From NCBI GenBank assembly GCA_947396885.1, contig OX377202.1, forward strand, positions 36,169,478 to 36,233,477: a DNA stretch of 64,000 bases, in the 5' to 3' direction. Position numbers and translations under genes: made by a program. Shown here piece after piece: positions 1 through 9,189 of the stretch. The stretch's first letter is position 1, and every line of letters starts with the position of its first letter. This DNA is from Heligmosomoides polygyrus polygyrus. Its lineage: Eukaryota > Nematoda > Chromadorea > Rhabditida > Heligmosomidae. The notes under the pieces are model-generated. The model saw only the letters and a list, made by a program, of their open reading frames with translations. It was not told the origin of the DNA and made no database searches.

Positions 1-8
1 CGCTATCC

Positions 9-175
9 GACTAAGGCCTATGGTATAGTCCCGCGGAAGTATCCGCGGAACGGGAATAATCTATTCGGGACCAAACGTGTGCCCAATAGCCGCAGTCCGC
101 AACACCCATTTTCCGCGGATCGTCGACGGCGGTCGGTGGAGGGGCCGGTATACTTCCCGTTCGCGGGACGACCCC
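9..175. repeat. Degenerate GC-rich inverted repeat (MITE-like)
   Basis: The left side (around 15-58) reads GGTATAGTCCCGCGGAAG and CCGCGGAACGGGAA; the right side (around 148-170) carries the reverse complement of a similar text. A related stretch occurs at 44885-44950, where it abuts a broken RTE copy. No target duplication could be fixed because the window starts here. It is a small non-autonomous element or a fragment of one. Confidence 0.3.
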
Positions 176-251
176 GCCGACCGATAACCTCCCGCAATGC
201 AATGCACCGCAGAAGGCTGTCGCTCGGCGTTATCTAAAACTTATAAAATCC

Positions 252-356
252 TACTGTATATAAAAGAGTAAGCGGTTGTGTCTGTCCTTCCGTCTGCCTT
301 CCATCTGTCCGTCCGTCTGTCCGTCCGTCTGTCCGTCCGCCTGTCCATCTGGCCTT
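252..356 (+). repeat. TATATAAAAGAG head plus TCCG/TCTG tetranucleotide run
   Basis: The sequence CTGTATATAAAAGAGTAAGC is followed by an imperfect TCCG/TCTG run. The same head occurs near 2414, 2607, 11355, 20630 and 62201, and the 62.2-kb copy continues into the same tetranucleotide run and 42-bp minisatellite. It is read here as the left boundary of a dispersed non-autonomous element. It could also be a chance TATA-like run, but six copies with similar right flanks argue against that. Confidence 0.55.
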
Positions 357-374
357 TCGTAAAGACGAGTAGTA

Positions 375-885
375 GGCATCCGGGTTCAGGCGAGGTGTCA
401 CCTACATCGTGTTGAGAGGGGTCAGAAGACCTGTCACGCAAAGAGCGTCCGAGTTGCGAACATGTGTCATCGACGTAGTGAAAGCGAGCGCCTGAGTTCA
501 GAAGAACTGTCATCGACCTCGGTCAACAGGCGTCTGGGTTCAGAAGACATGTCAACAATGCCGCGCAAAGGACATCCAGGTTGAGAAAAGGTGTCACCGA
601 TGTCGCGCCAAAGGTTCCAGATTCACACGACGTGTCAACGATGTCGCGCAAAGCAGGTCCGGCTTGAGAAGATGTGTCACCGACGTCATTTATCAGCTAC
701 AAGGGTTCAGAAGAGGTGTCACTAATGTCGCAAAAGGCCTGTCCGGATTCAAACGACGGTCATCGATGTCGCGCCAAGGGTTCCGGATTCAGACGACGTG
801 TCAACGATGTCGCGCAATGGACGTCCGGGTTGAGAAGAGGTGTCACCGACGTCGCGCCAGGGGTTCCGGATTCACCCGAGGTGTT
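375..885 (+). repeat. 42-bp minisatellite array (about 12 diverged units)
   Basis: Units follow the pattern TTCAGAAGAGGTGTCACCGA then TGTCGCGCAAAGG and GTCCGGG, with a 42-bp spacing. Because 42 is a multiple of three, the array can stay open as a 14-residue peptide repeat, but units are too diverged and frames too broken to call it a gene. The same unit recurs at 2025-2170, 9190-9415, 28785-28930, 47690-47735, 53445-53530 (minus), 59460-59570 (minus), 62300-62556 and 63835-63975. Confidence 0.75.
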
Positions 886-1393
886 ACCAGTGAAGGTAGG
901 ACCAGTAATGGGGATCAGTGAAGGATAGGGAAACCAGTGGAGAGGGGACCAGTGAAGGGAGGGCCAGTGAAGGTGGAGGCAGTAGTAGGGACCGAGGAAG
1001 TGAAAGGGGCCTGTGAAGTGTGAACCGGAAAAGGGCTGACAATAAAGGGGAACCAGTGAAGAGGGACCAGTAATGGGGATGGGCAGTGGGGGTGGGACCG
1101 GTGAAGGAGGGAGAGGGGGTCCAATGAAGGGGACCTGTAAAGGGTTGCCCAATAAAGGAGAGAGCAGTGAAGGTGGGAGCAGTAATGGGAAGCGGTGAAG
1201 GGAGATGCAGTGAAGGGGACCAATAAATGGGGTACCAATGAATTACTAGTCAAGAGGTGACCCAGTGGGGGAGCCAATAAAGGAAAGACCATTGAAGGGG
1301 GTTCAGCGAAGAGTCCAGTAATAGAACCATTAAAGGGAATCAGTAAAGGGACTATTGAAGGGGATCAGTGAAAGAGATCAATAAGGGGACCAG
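885..1393 (+). repeat. Degenerate GGGACCAGTGAAGG array
   Basis: The stretch is built of short imperfect phrases such as GGGGACCAGTGAAGG, GGGATCAGTAATGG and GGGACCAATAAAGG. It follows the 42-bp array directly. The same order (42-bp units, then this array) is seen at 9190-9330 and 47690-48080, and in reverse orientation at 53530-53230. No gene is seen. Confidence 0.7.
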
Positions 1394-1403
1394 TATTTTC
1401 TCT

Positions 1404-1989
1404 ATGAATTATAAAACTCAACCAGAATTCGCTGCCACCGTAATCCAGTGTGATATAGCCATTATCACCTGCAAAGACGGCAACAACCACCAATACAAGG
1501 TGCGGTTGTCCGGCATTTTCCTATCTTGTCGGCTACAATATGGTTGGTTTCAAAAAAATAAAGTCCAGTGCACATACTTATTCAAACAACATCTTAGAGG
1601 GCAGGTTCAGCAGGCAGGCACCAGCAAATTCTATTTGATTTCTATAATTCAGTCAGCGCAGCGCCAGTCTTCGACTTTCCTGTAGCTCCACATCTTGGGG
1701 CATTGCAACAGGTGGCATTGGTGATCCTATTCAGAGCCGTTTCATGCTTGAGTTGCGGAGTTGTTGTCCCCGCTGCCCTATTTTGCGTGAAATTGGTTTG
1801 TATATGTATGTGCACTGACCTTTATTTTTTGAAACCAACCATATTGTATTGTAGCCGACAAGATAGGAAAATGCCGTACATCCGCACTTTGTATTGGTGG
1901 TTGTTGCAAACACATCTTTGGAGATGATAGTAGCTATATCACACTGGATTACGGTGGCAGCAAATTCTGGTTGAGTTTTATAATTCAGT
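1404..1989. mobile_element. Foldback DNA transposon with 10-bp target duplication (MULE-like)
   Basis: The left end begins ATGAATTATAAAACTCAACC and the right end carries the reverse complement. The arms are about 170 bp (1404-1575 and 1812-1989) around an internal segment of about 240 bp. TATTTTCTCT lies on both sides (1394-1403 and 1990-1999). A 10-bp duplication with long arms fits Mutator-like elements, but no transposase is present, so the superfamily is inference. The host is the GGGACCAG repeat; at 9320-9355 the same host text is found without the insertion. Confidence 0.8.
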
Positions 1990-2024
1990 TATTTTCTCTC
2001 AGTGTCGTCCAATGTGGCGTCGGA

Positions 2025-2170
2025 AGGCGTACTACAGATGTCGTTCCACGTGTGTCGGGTGCAAAAGACGTGTCGTAGACGTCGTGACATATGCGTCCGA
2101 ACTCAGCAAATGTGTCACAGACGTTATCCAATGTGCATCCGGATCCAGAAGACGTGTCACAGATAACAGT
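2025..2170 (+). repeat. 42-bp minisatellite, about 3 units
   Basis: Units contain AAGACGTGTCGTAGACGTCG, AATGTGTCACAGACG and AGAAGACGTGTCACAG. They sit just after the 1404-1989 insertion and belong to the same composite repeat. Confidence 0.55.
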
Positions 2171-2411
2171 TTGCACAGCATCCGTGAGATTTTGAAATGA
2201 CTTTTTAAAGGCTTCGGGTAACATCGATTGTGCGAGCGCTTGATTCTCACTTCCGTTTTCTAGCGGCACATGGGTAAAGCCCCACGCACACTTTTGCCGC
2301 AACGCGGCAGTCCTATTTTTAAGCACAGGGGAAGGACGCAGAATCGTGGCGCGAGGCAGCACTATCCCAGTCCAGACTGCCGCTGGTGTGCCGTCAACGC
2401 GGCAGCGGCAA

Positions 2412-2665
2412 TCACCACCTATATATATAAAAGAGTTTGTCCGTGGAGTGATCTAACCCAAGTGAGGTACGCCGCATCGTCGACACCGAGAGCGGTCGAG
2501 TGATCTAACCAAAGTGAGGTACGCCGCATCATCCACAGTGAGGGCAGTCGAATGATCTAACCTATGTGAGATATCACCACCTATCACCATCATCACCATC
2601 ACCATCACCACCTATATATTTAAAGAGTCTGTCCGTGGAGTGATCTAACCTAAGTGAGGTATGCC
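2412..2665 (+). repeat. Tandem repeat with TATATA heads and GATCTAACC units
   Basis: ACCACCTATATATATAAAAG and the following TCTGTCCGTGGAGTGATCTA phrase recur about 193 bp apart (near 2414 and 2607). Between them are units of about 52 bp with GTGATCTAACCNAAGTGAGG. A CACCAT/CATCAC run lies at 2579-2617. No gene is seen. Confidence 0.55.
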
Positions 2666-2819
2666 TCATCATCTAAAACGCGGGCAAAATTTGCCATTGA
2701 ACGTGGGATGTTGCTGCAGCAGAGGAAACGCAGCCCTTTACTGCTTAACACAACAGCACCTACGCGCATTTCTGAGTGTCCAAATTCAGGAGTCGACTTT
2801 GTGCCATTAGCATAAGAAG

Positions 2820-3640
2820 ACTACTAAAGGGGTAAGGGTAGAAGGAAAAGTTTGATGGTGGGGAACCGACAGCGATCAGGAGGCTGCGACCAGGAGGAGC
2901 ATCCGGATGGTCGATGAGGGGAACAAAGAAGTAGGCCAGGAGGTGACACTAAGAAGAGTTCAGGCAATGTGTGGGGATTATTAGGAAGTTACCAATCAAG
3001 GGAGGGGACAGTAAGGAGGATCAGCAAGGAGATCCATTACCAATAAAACGGACCGGATTTAGAGGATGTGACACCGATGTCACACAATGGGCGTTCGCTC
3101 GCCGTCGTCGTGAAGGAGTACTCCGAGGGGGAGGAGGTGAGGAATTAACTTGAAGAAGGAACCTGGAGGCGAGTCAAGGACGGGGAATCAGCAAGAAGGG
3201 TGTCGTAAGGGAATTCATACGGAGAACAAGGAGTCTGCCATATGCATAGCCTCTTTATGCTCGACTCAGCGGCGACTGTGCGCGCTTCTGAGCTTCTTGA
3301 TCCAGAAAGCGGGTCCCCTACTTCGCGCAGCAAGCATCCTGATTCTAAATACGTGTCACCAACCGTGCCGTGAGCATGGGAGGACCACTAGGGGTTGTGG
3401 AGAAGGGCGGTAAGAGGACCTCTATGGTGGACCAGGAGAGCGACCAGGAAAGAAAGGAATATCTAGGAATAGATTCCAGGACGGAAAAACAGCAAGAAGA
3501 GACCAGTAGGTTTCAATAGTGGAAACAAAGAAGTGGGCCAGTAGTTGGGACCAGGAAGGTGGCGGACTAAAGAGGGGGGGGGAAACACCATTAAAGGCGG
3601 ACCAGCAATTAGATCCAATAAGAAGAATCGAGAGAGGGGA
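2820..3640 (+). repeat. Diverged GGGACC/AGGAGG array with one 42-bp-like unit
   Basis: Purine-rich phrases (AGGAGG, GGACCAGGA, GGGGAACC) continue the 885-1393 type of array. One 42-bp-like unit with GTGACACCGATGTCACACAA lies at 3056-3095. Open frames here (for example 3519-3845 plus) read as low-complexity repeat translation and are not called as genes. Confidence 0.4.
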
Positions 3641-4380
3641 ACCTGGCTTCGAAAAACATATCAACGACAGCTTGAAACGCTTGCTGCTGAGCATGAGAAC
3701 GATTGCGGAGGAACAACCTGAGGGACAGCAGTACTGCGCAGCACAAACCAAATACATTACTGGCCGGTCAGGAAAGAATGCCTATGAGGAAGGTACCGAA
3801 GTGGTGAACGGCTTGATGCCGATAACGTACGCACCAAGTTCCTAGATGTAGCGTATTTTATGTTTTACAAGAACTACCTTCCACATGTCAGTGATGTTAC
3901 AAAGTCGCGCAAAGCGCGCAAGTGCGAGAGACGCCGTTAGGAGTGTCGGAGCACTTGTTTGATACAAAGCATTATTGCACCTGTAGCCGCTTTCCTGTCG
4001 ATAATTTCTGTATGGGCTCTTGCTGATCGTGGCGGGATCTAGAATGGAAACTGACAATGATAACGATAATGGAACCGCGTTGGCGATATAGTGGGGCTGC
4101 AAATCTGAGGGTTAGTGCCGCCTAGGCGGCAGTTTTGCCTCCTGCTACGCAGTTTTGTTGGCTGCTGCGTGTCGCGTTGCCGCAAAAGTGTTCGTAGGGC
4201 TTGATCTTACTTAGATCTAACCAGATTCTCCTGATGTCGCGTTATATCGACGTGGCCATTTTCGATATCCACCAACACCATGGTTAGTCGATATAGAGGA
4301 GGGTCGTTGAGCGGTCGGTGGCGGATCGCGGCTCTTCCACCGCCGCTACAGGAAAGCACTGGGAGACGGGAGCAGTTCCT

Positions 4381-4612
4381 GCACGAGCACCTTGGACGCA
4401 CTACCCTGGAGTCCCTTCCCTAGCCGAGTTGTGCGCTCGAAGAGCGCGCAACCCATCTCCGATGTCCCCCTCAGCGACGAAAGCATTCTTGGCACGAGCC
4501 ACCTGGATGGCCCACACCCCGGAGTCCCTTCCCTAGCCGAGTTGTGCGCTCGAAGAGCGCACAACCCATCTCCGATGTCCCCCTCAGCGACGAAAGCAGT
4601 CTCGGCACGGAT
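4381..4612. repeat. 113-bp direct duplication with perfect hairpins
   Basis: GGAGTCCCTTCCCTAGCCGA begins at 4408 and again at 4521, giving two copies 113 bp apart. Each copy holds a hairpin with GTTGTGCGCTC, a GAA loop and the complementary arm; the second copy is a perfect 11-bp stem. The left copy has one mismatch. Confidence 0.8.
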
Positions 4613-4744
4613 TGATGTGCAAGTTTGCGTGGTACTCCAGCAGGAGCTGGCATATTGCCAGCGGAGCAAGTGGTTAGTTCTAATGGCTATCGTATGGCTT
4701 AAGGGGGGTATTGGTGGAGTGAATGGGGAAGGGTAGGGAGAATG

Positions 4745-5137
4745 AATAATGGAATCGGAGTAATGTTATTTTCGTCGGACTGTGAACTGCATCGAGCGGT
4801 CTAAAAGTGCCAATTGATTTCATTTGTGTTTCCGGAAAAAGCACTTCGATCTAAAACTCTCTATCTGCTCCTCGCCATGTACCCCACGAGTACTTCAGGG
4901 AATGAATCGCGTGGATGCGATAGAGGGTGGGTAGGTCCCATAGGTGCTGTTTTTAAGATTCTGTCCTATCCCGCTATAGTATTCTATATAGCAAAACAAG
5001 TTTTTTTACTCTAATGAGTCAGAAAAGGCCTGAACAGGACAAGAAGACGGTCGGGGTGTTCTATTCTCCGGGTTTGGGGGCGAAGCCCCCAACTAGACGT
5101 TTGGCGGCCAGCATGCCGCTGAACGTCTGGTAAAAAA
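4745..5137 (+). repeat. Composite-repeat tail with two terminal hairpins, copy 1
   Basis: This 390-bp block recurs at 9535-9817 and 48540-48863. Shared text includes GTCGGACTGTGAACTGCATC, AATTGATTTCATTTGTGTTT, AAGCACTTCG and TCTATATAGCAAA. It ends in TTTGGGGGCGAAGCCCCCAA, then a larger hairpin with AGACGTT and AACGTCT arms around GGCGGCC and GCCGC. Two closely spaced terminal hairpins recall the 3' ends of Helitron-type elements, but no CTRR end is visible. The class is left open. Confidence 0.65.
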
Positions 5138-5252
5138 TAAATGTGCTCCAATTCGAAAGCGACCGATTCCGTGAACTTCGAACGTTCGTAGTTCACGGAA
5201 TGATAAGCGCACTCCAATACGATTATCATTCAGTGTCGGCCGCAGACCGTAC

Positions 5253-5427
5253 TGGGACCGGATACATCAAAGTTACGGCAGTAACTTTAACGGAGAGCCG
5301 TAAGCGAACGCTCAGATAACGTGGCTTATCGCTCACCATATCGCTTAATAAGCCGCGTTATCTGAGCTATTTGCTTACAATTCTCCGTTAAAGTTACTGC
5401 AGTAAACTTTGATGAATCCGGCCCCTG
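5253..5427. mobile_element. Palindromic MITE with GATTCATCAA-type ends
   Basis: The left arm has ACCGGATACATCAAAGTTAC and the right arm GTAAACTTTGATGAATCCGG. The arms pair over about 75 bp, including CTCAGATAACG and CGTTATCTGAG. Related elements lie at 6254-6384, 9872-10015 and, with CCGTATTCATGAAC ends, 40734-40878. No coding capacity. Confidence 0.7.
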
Positions 5428-6253
5428 GTCGGCGACCGCCTTCCTCGGTGCACTTCCCGTCCGTGGACGTCCAGCGGGTACCCCCACGGGACTATACCAC
5501 AGGCCTAAGGTGGGTGAACCTTAATGACGATAATTTTTTCATTTTTTTCATACTAGAGCTCTCTATTCCATTAGAGTCTTGGTGTAGGAGTTGGCCTCCG
5601 CCAGGAAAGCGAAGTATTCCATCTCACAGCAAGCTTTATATAGAAAATATCCAAGCCTACAAGGTACTTCACCATAGTCGGATAGCGCCGGATATTGTTA
5701 TGTTCGATATAGATCCTAGGATAAGAGAGAAAGTTTTGCTTTCCTAGTGAAGGCCCACTCCCGCATAAGGATTGTGCTAAAACAGCGAATCTTTTCCGTA
5801 ATTTGTAGCTTCGCATTGCCTGTTGGTAGGCTCTATGACTTTTCGCAGTTAACTCAGCTTAACGTTTTTGGCGAAGTGTATGATGGGGCCACTGCTGTAT
5901 TGACGATTCTCTTTAATATTTTGAGCTGTACATTGCGCTTTCCGTCAGCTGTGTCTGTCAGGTTCATGCCTAGTATGCAGTGCGTGTTGCTAATCCGCTT
6001 AAGGCCTCCGCACAAGGCGGCAGCTTTATCAATATCTATCAGTATCCATAAGTATATGGCAGAGAGAGCAGAGCACAGAAGCCGATGTGCCGCCAACGCG
6101 GCAGTGGAAGTAATTATTAAAGGCATTATTGCCGCTGCAGCCGCTTTGCGATGGAAACTGATAATGATGTGGACAATTCGTCAGGCTGTCCGACCAGTGC
6201 GGCTTTGTGCACGTTTGTGGTACCATTGATGCGACACACTCCGCGCGCCTCCT

Positions 6254-6384
6254 GGGCCTGGATTCATCAACGATCTACGTAACTTTAACGGAGAATTGTA
6301 AGCTTATCAAATGATATTATGAGCGATAAGCCGCGTTATCTGAGCTTTGAGTAAGCAAAAATCTTAGATAACGCGGCTTATCGC
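6254..6384. mobile_element. Truncated palindromic MITE inside the RTE copy
   Basis: The left half GATTCATCAACGATC and GTAACTTTAACGGAGA matches the left arm of the 5253-5427 element. The right half is a short hairpin with GCGATAAGCCGCGTTATCTG against AGATAACGCGGCTTATCGC. The right terminal GATGAATC is missing. Confidence 0.6.
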
Positions 6385-6385
6385 C

Positions 6386-6767
6386 ATATAGCCTTTCTCG
6401 ACTTGGAGAACGCCATCGATCGCGTACCGCGGGAAGTTGTCTGGTACGCCTTGTGATAAAATAACGAACCTGAGGAATTTAAGTGGGTGCGGATGCTCTA
6501 CTCTTGCCGAAGGGTGGAGTGAAGCTGCTACTAGAACCAAAAAAAACGCGAGATCTTCAGCAGCTTGTTCCACCGTGTTTGGACGTCGCTTTTTGCTGGT
6601 GATGTGATGCTCGCGAAAACAAAGGTGATCTCGAGCGGCACGTGCAAGCTTGGTGCCGCATCCTAGCGATGCTTGGACTCAAATCGAACGTTGAGAAGAC
6701 CGATTATCTAACGACTGGCCTAAACGAGTCCGGCTCCATTAAGATTAACGGTACTGGGCTTCGGTGT
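6386..6767 (+). pseudogene. RTE reverse transcriptase remnant, middle part
   Basis: The plus strand reads as the FLDLEKAFDRVPRE box (here FLDLENAIDRVPRE), then the WVRMLYSC region and a broken YADD region, then LKSNVEKTDYLTT and SGSIKING. These align by eye with the intact counterparts in the elements at 14.3-20.4 kb. Deletions and stops interrupt it. In the live family this domain copies element RNA at the nicked target. It continues at 8446 after the inserted element. Confidence 0.7.
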
Positions 6768-7048
6768 TTAACCCTTTTACGACACGCGCGATTTGTACCT
6801 GACTGCGGGACAGCGCGTATTCTGCCCGCGTGCCGAGTGTCCGACGACGTCGTCGTACAATGTCCCAGGGAGCGTACAAAATTTTCCGGCCTATCATGGA
6901 CGAGGGATATAATACGCGCGATAGATGAATATACCAGTAACCAAAGAAGGTTCTTCAGGACAGTGTTAGTTGTAAATACCAGTAAACTGTGTTTCTCAAT
7001 CTTTATTGTTAATTTTAATCTCTATTTGTTAATCTCAACACGCAAATC

Positions 7049-7863
7049 AAAGTGTCCGGCGGAGAAGTTAGCGTGAAATGGTACTGTAAACCAAGCTCTA
7101 AGAACATTCTGATTCACGCCAGGTCTGCGCATCCTACTTCTGTGAAGCGAGCTGTTGTAAGGAACATGTTCCGAACGGCAGTGAGGATGTGTACAAGACC
7201 TAATGAACGACAAGAATCCTTGCGACTAGCTACAAATATAGCCGCCTCGAATGGCTACGCGGTATCAGGTCACCAACGAAAATCTCACAATAATCGTCGA
7301 GATCGACCCGTGTGGATAAGATGCCCTTCGTTCTTCCCTTCATCTCCAACAGAGTTACTGCTGATATTCAAAGAGTTCTTGTTACATCACAGCTGCAGGA
7401 CGATGTTGTCTTGGTAAACGTACCAGGGAACAACTTCAGAAGGCAGCTGGTCCGAAATCGACTCTATGACAAGCAGTGCATATCGAAGAGGTGTGTTATT
7501 TGCACAAACGGTGGTTTAGGAGATTGCTCAAAGATAGGAGCAATTTATCAAATCGAATGTTTGAGCTGTAACGCAAAATACATGGGGGAAACGGGAAGAG
7601 CTCTGGCGGCGTAAAAGAACATTTAGCCAGTAATAGACGTGGATTGCAATCCAGCCCACTTGGCAGACATAGAATTGATGCGCATGACGGAAACGACTTT
7701 GAGGTGAAATGTACAATATTGGCCATTGAGAACGACATCTCAGCACGAATAGCCTTAGAAGCATTTTTGATTTTTACAAGAAATCCAGTGATGAACAACC
7801 GAAATGAGTGTCTAGCCGAAACAAGTGACTTCTTGCCGTTTGTGCCTCATTGTGAACTGTAAA
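7049..7863 (+). pseudogene. Penelope-like element, 3' end with GIY-YIG endonuclease (frameshifted)
   Basis: Three plus-strand pieces in changing frames give a continuous alignment by eye to the C-terminal part of a Penelope-like retroelement. The first (7049-7320) has KWYCKPSSKNILIHARSAHP, the post-RT thumb-like region. The second (7312-7614) has the Cys-rich linker (CVICTNG and C..C) and the GIY-YIG core IYQIECLSCNAKYMGETGR. The third (7615-7863) has EHLASNRRG and the Glu-bearing ALEAFLIF helix, ending at TAA 7861. Frameshifts lie near 7315 and 7612. The RT palm is absent, so this is 5'-truncated. The GIY-YIG domain normally nicks target DNA for priming. No other copy was recognised in the window. 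Confidence 0.75.
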
Positions 7864-8073
7864 ATGATCAGAGGGTGATATCCGCCCAGTGTGGTTTATT
7901 CGCCCCTACTGGTCACGGGGCGAACGTACGCCCTTAACGGTGGACCTTGGTGAGTTCGTCTCTCTCTCATTTGGTCTCTCTGGGGTGGTTGCAGATGTAC
8001 GTCAAAAATGCTAGAGTAGTTGAGGCGCTTGGTGGGGTAGAGCACAAATGTAAACCTTCACACCATGTTTAGG

Positions 8074-8112
8074 CCTCTGAAGACGACGGAACGTCGAAAC
8101 GTCAGGCCCTGC
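8074..8112 (+). ncRNA. Hammerhead-like structured motif downstream of the Penelope-like ORF
   Basis: AGGCCT is followed by CTGAAGA, a GACG-GAA-CGTC hairpin, GAAACGTC and AGGCC, which pairs back to the first box. A second copy with changed but still pairing bases is at 48453-48492. Hammerhead ribozymes have CUGANGA and GAAA flanking stem II, and Penelope-like elements are known to carry them. Here one extra base precedes stem II and there is no stem III, so activity is doubtful. Confidence 0.4.
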
Positions 8113-8445
8113 TGAATAAAGCTGTTCACCTACAAACCTCGTGTGGCACAAGATATACTAACACTAACTGTGCTTGTATTATTATACCATCAAGTAATCA
8201 AAAACTGCTTATGAAGTGTTTCTATAATTGCGTCCCTTCTTGCATTATTTGTTAGATATGAATAAAACACTAGCCAATGAAGTTTCCATATATATTACTG
8301 AACTCAGTAATTAATATTGTGCTATTAAATGTTTGATAACTTTCCACGAACTGTTTTTGAGGGTTTCCGACGACGTCGTCGGACGATTCCCCACGCGACA
8401 AAAAAGTGTCCGACGGCAATAACGTCGGACAATGTCGTGAAAGGT

Positions 8446-8957
8446 TTAAGTAACTGGGATTAGTAATAGCGTATCGGCGGTGCTGGTTGAAGTGAGCACA
8501 CGCGTAAGTGCAGCTTGGTCCAAGTTGCGTTCGTTGACTCGCGTGCTCTGCGACAAAATGATACCAGAGCGCTTTAAGTCGAAGATCTACAGAGCCGTCG
8601 TCCGGCCAGTAGAAATGCACGACGCTGACCGTTGGTCTACGACCAATGAAGTTGAAACGCGTCTCAGCGTCATGGAGACGAAGATGCTGCGCTGGATGGC
8701 TGGAGTCACGCGCATGCACCGCATTCGAAACGATGCCATTCGGCAGAAGATCGGTGTCGCGCCGATAGCTGACAAGCCGTGAAGTTCGCTTGCGAAGATA
8801 TGGCGACATTCTGCGTGGAAAAGAAGGCAGCGTCCGCAAGATAGGCCTTGAGTTGGAAGTGTCAAGGAAGCGGCCTAAAGGGCGCTCTGAGGTCGTCACG
8901 ACACCAGAAGAGTGGACCACATGTCGAAGCAAGACGACAGAAAAAGAAGAAGAAGAA
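8446..8957 (+). pseudogene. RTE C-terminal region and GAA-rich tail
   Basis: Codes for RVSAAWSKLRSLTRVLCD, KIYRAVVRPVEMH, METKMLRWMAGVTRM and RYGDILRGKEGSVRKIGLEL in shifting frames. These are the conserved C-terminal blocks of the RTE family here (AAWSKWRSLTGVLCD, AVVRPVAMYGAECWPATKEVE, KMLRWTAGVTRMDR, RWYGHVLRGKE). It ends in AAAGAAGAAGAAG (8941-8953). Confidence 0.75.
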
Positions 8958-9189
8958 TATAGTAATAGTGATAGTAATCTTAGTATATATAATCGGTTAA
9001 TATCACGTGTTCGTCACGGGGAGGGGAACTGAAGCCAAGAGATTTCTACGACAGCGTATGCCAGCCGGACTTTCTTTGAGCTTGTCCATGGGCGGTTGTT
9101 GGCGACCTATATTCTAGGCGGTGGATCGTCCAAGTTTACGACATGTTAAGCCGGTAACGCGTTGGGGTATGAATGGGGACCAATTGCGG

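Larger units (their letters stand above)
6772..8445. mobile_element. piggyBac-like element (non-autonomous) flanked by TTAA
   Basis: The left end reads TTAACCCTTTTACGACAC; the right end reads ATGTCGTGAAAGGTTTAA. Ends are inverted repeats and the duplicated TTAA (6768-6771 and 8446-8449) splits the RTE text exactly where it should continue. Subterminal palindromes around GTCCGACGACGTCGTC occur near both ends (6840 and 8368). TTAA targeting and CCCTTT ends are typical of piggyBac elements. No piggyBac transposase is present; the interior holds a Penelope-like 3' end. The element is 1674 bp. Confidence 0.75.
6166..8957 (+). mobile_element. RTE-type non-LTR retrotransposon, 5'-truncated and split
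   Basis: The pieces are 6166-6250 (RT text including GTIDAT and SARLL), 6386-6767 (FLDLEN box, then the region before the C-terminal domain) and 8446-8957 (C-terminal domain ending in a GAA-rich tail). A palindromic MITE (6254-6384) and a piggyBac-like element (6772-8445) separate them. The first break has lost about 36 bp of RT sequence; the second is a clean TTAA insertion. Frames are broken in several places, so it is a dead copy. The endonuclease half is absent. Confidence 0.8.

Noticed and set aside
375..885. A CRISPR array or a gene for a 14-residue repeat protein
   Set aside because: Units are contiguous without spacers, diverged, and shift frame; the repeat is dispersed with other repeat modules.
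760..1292. Pro/Leu-rich open frames on the minus strand
   Set aside because: They are low-complexity translation of the GGGACCAGTGAAGG array.
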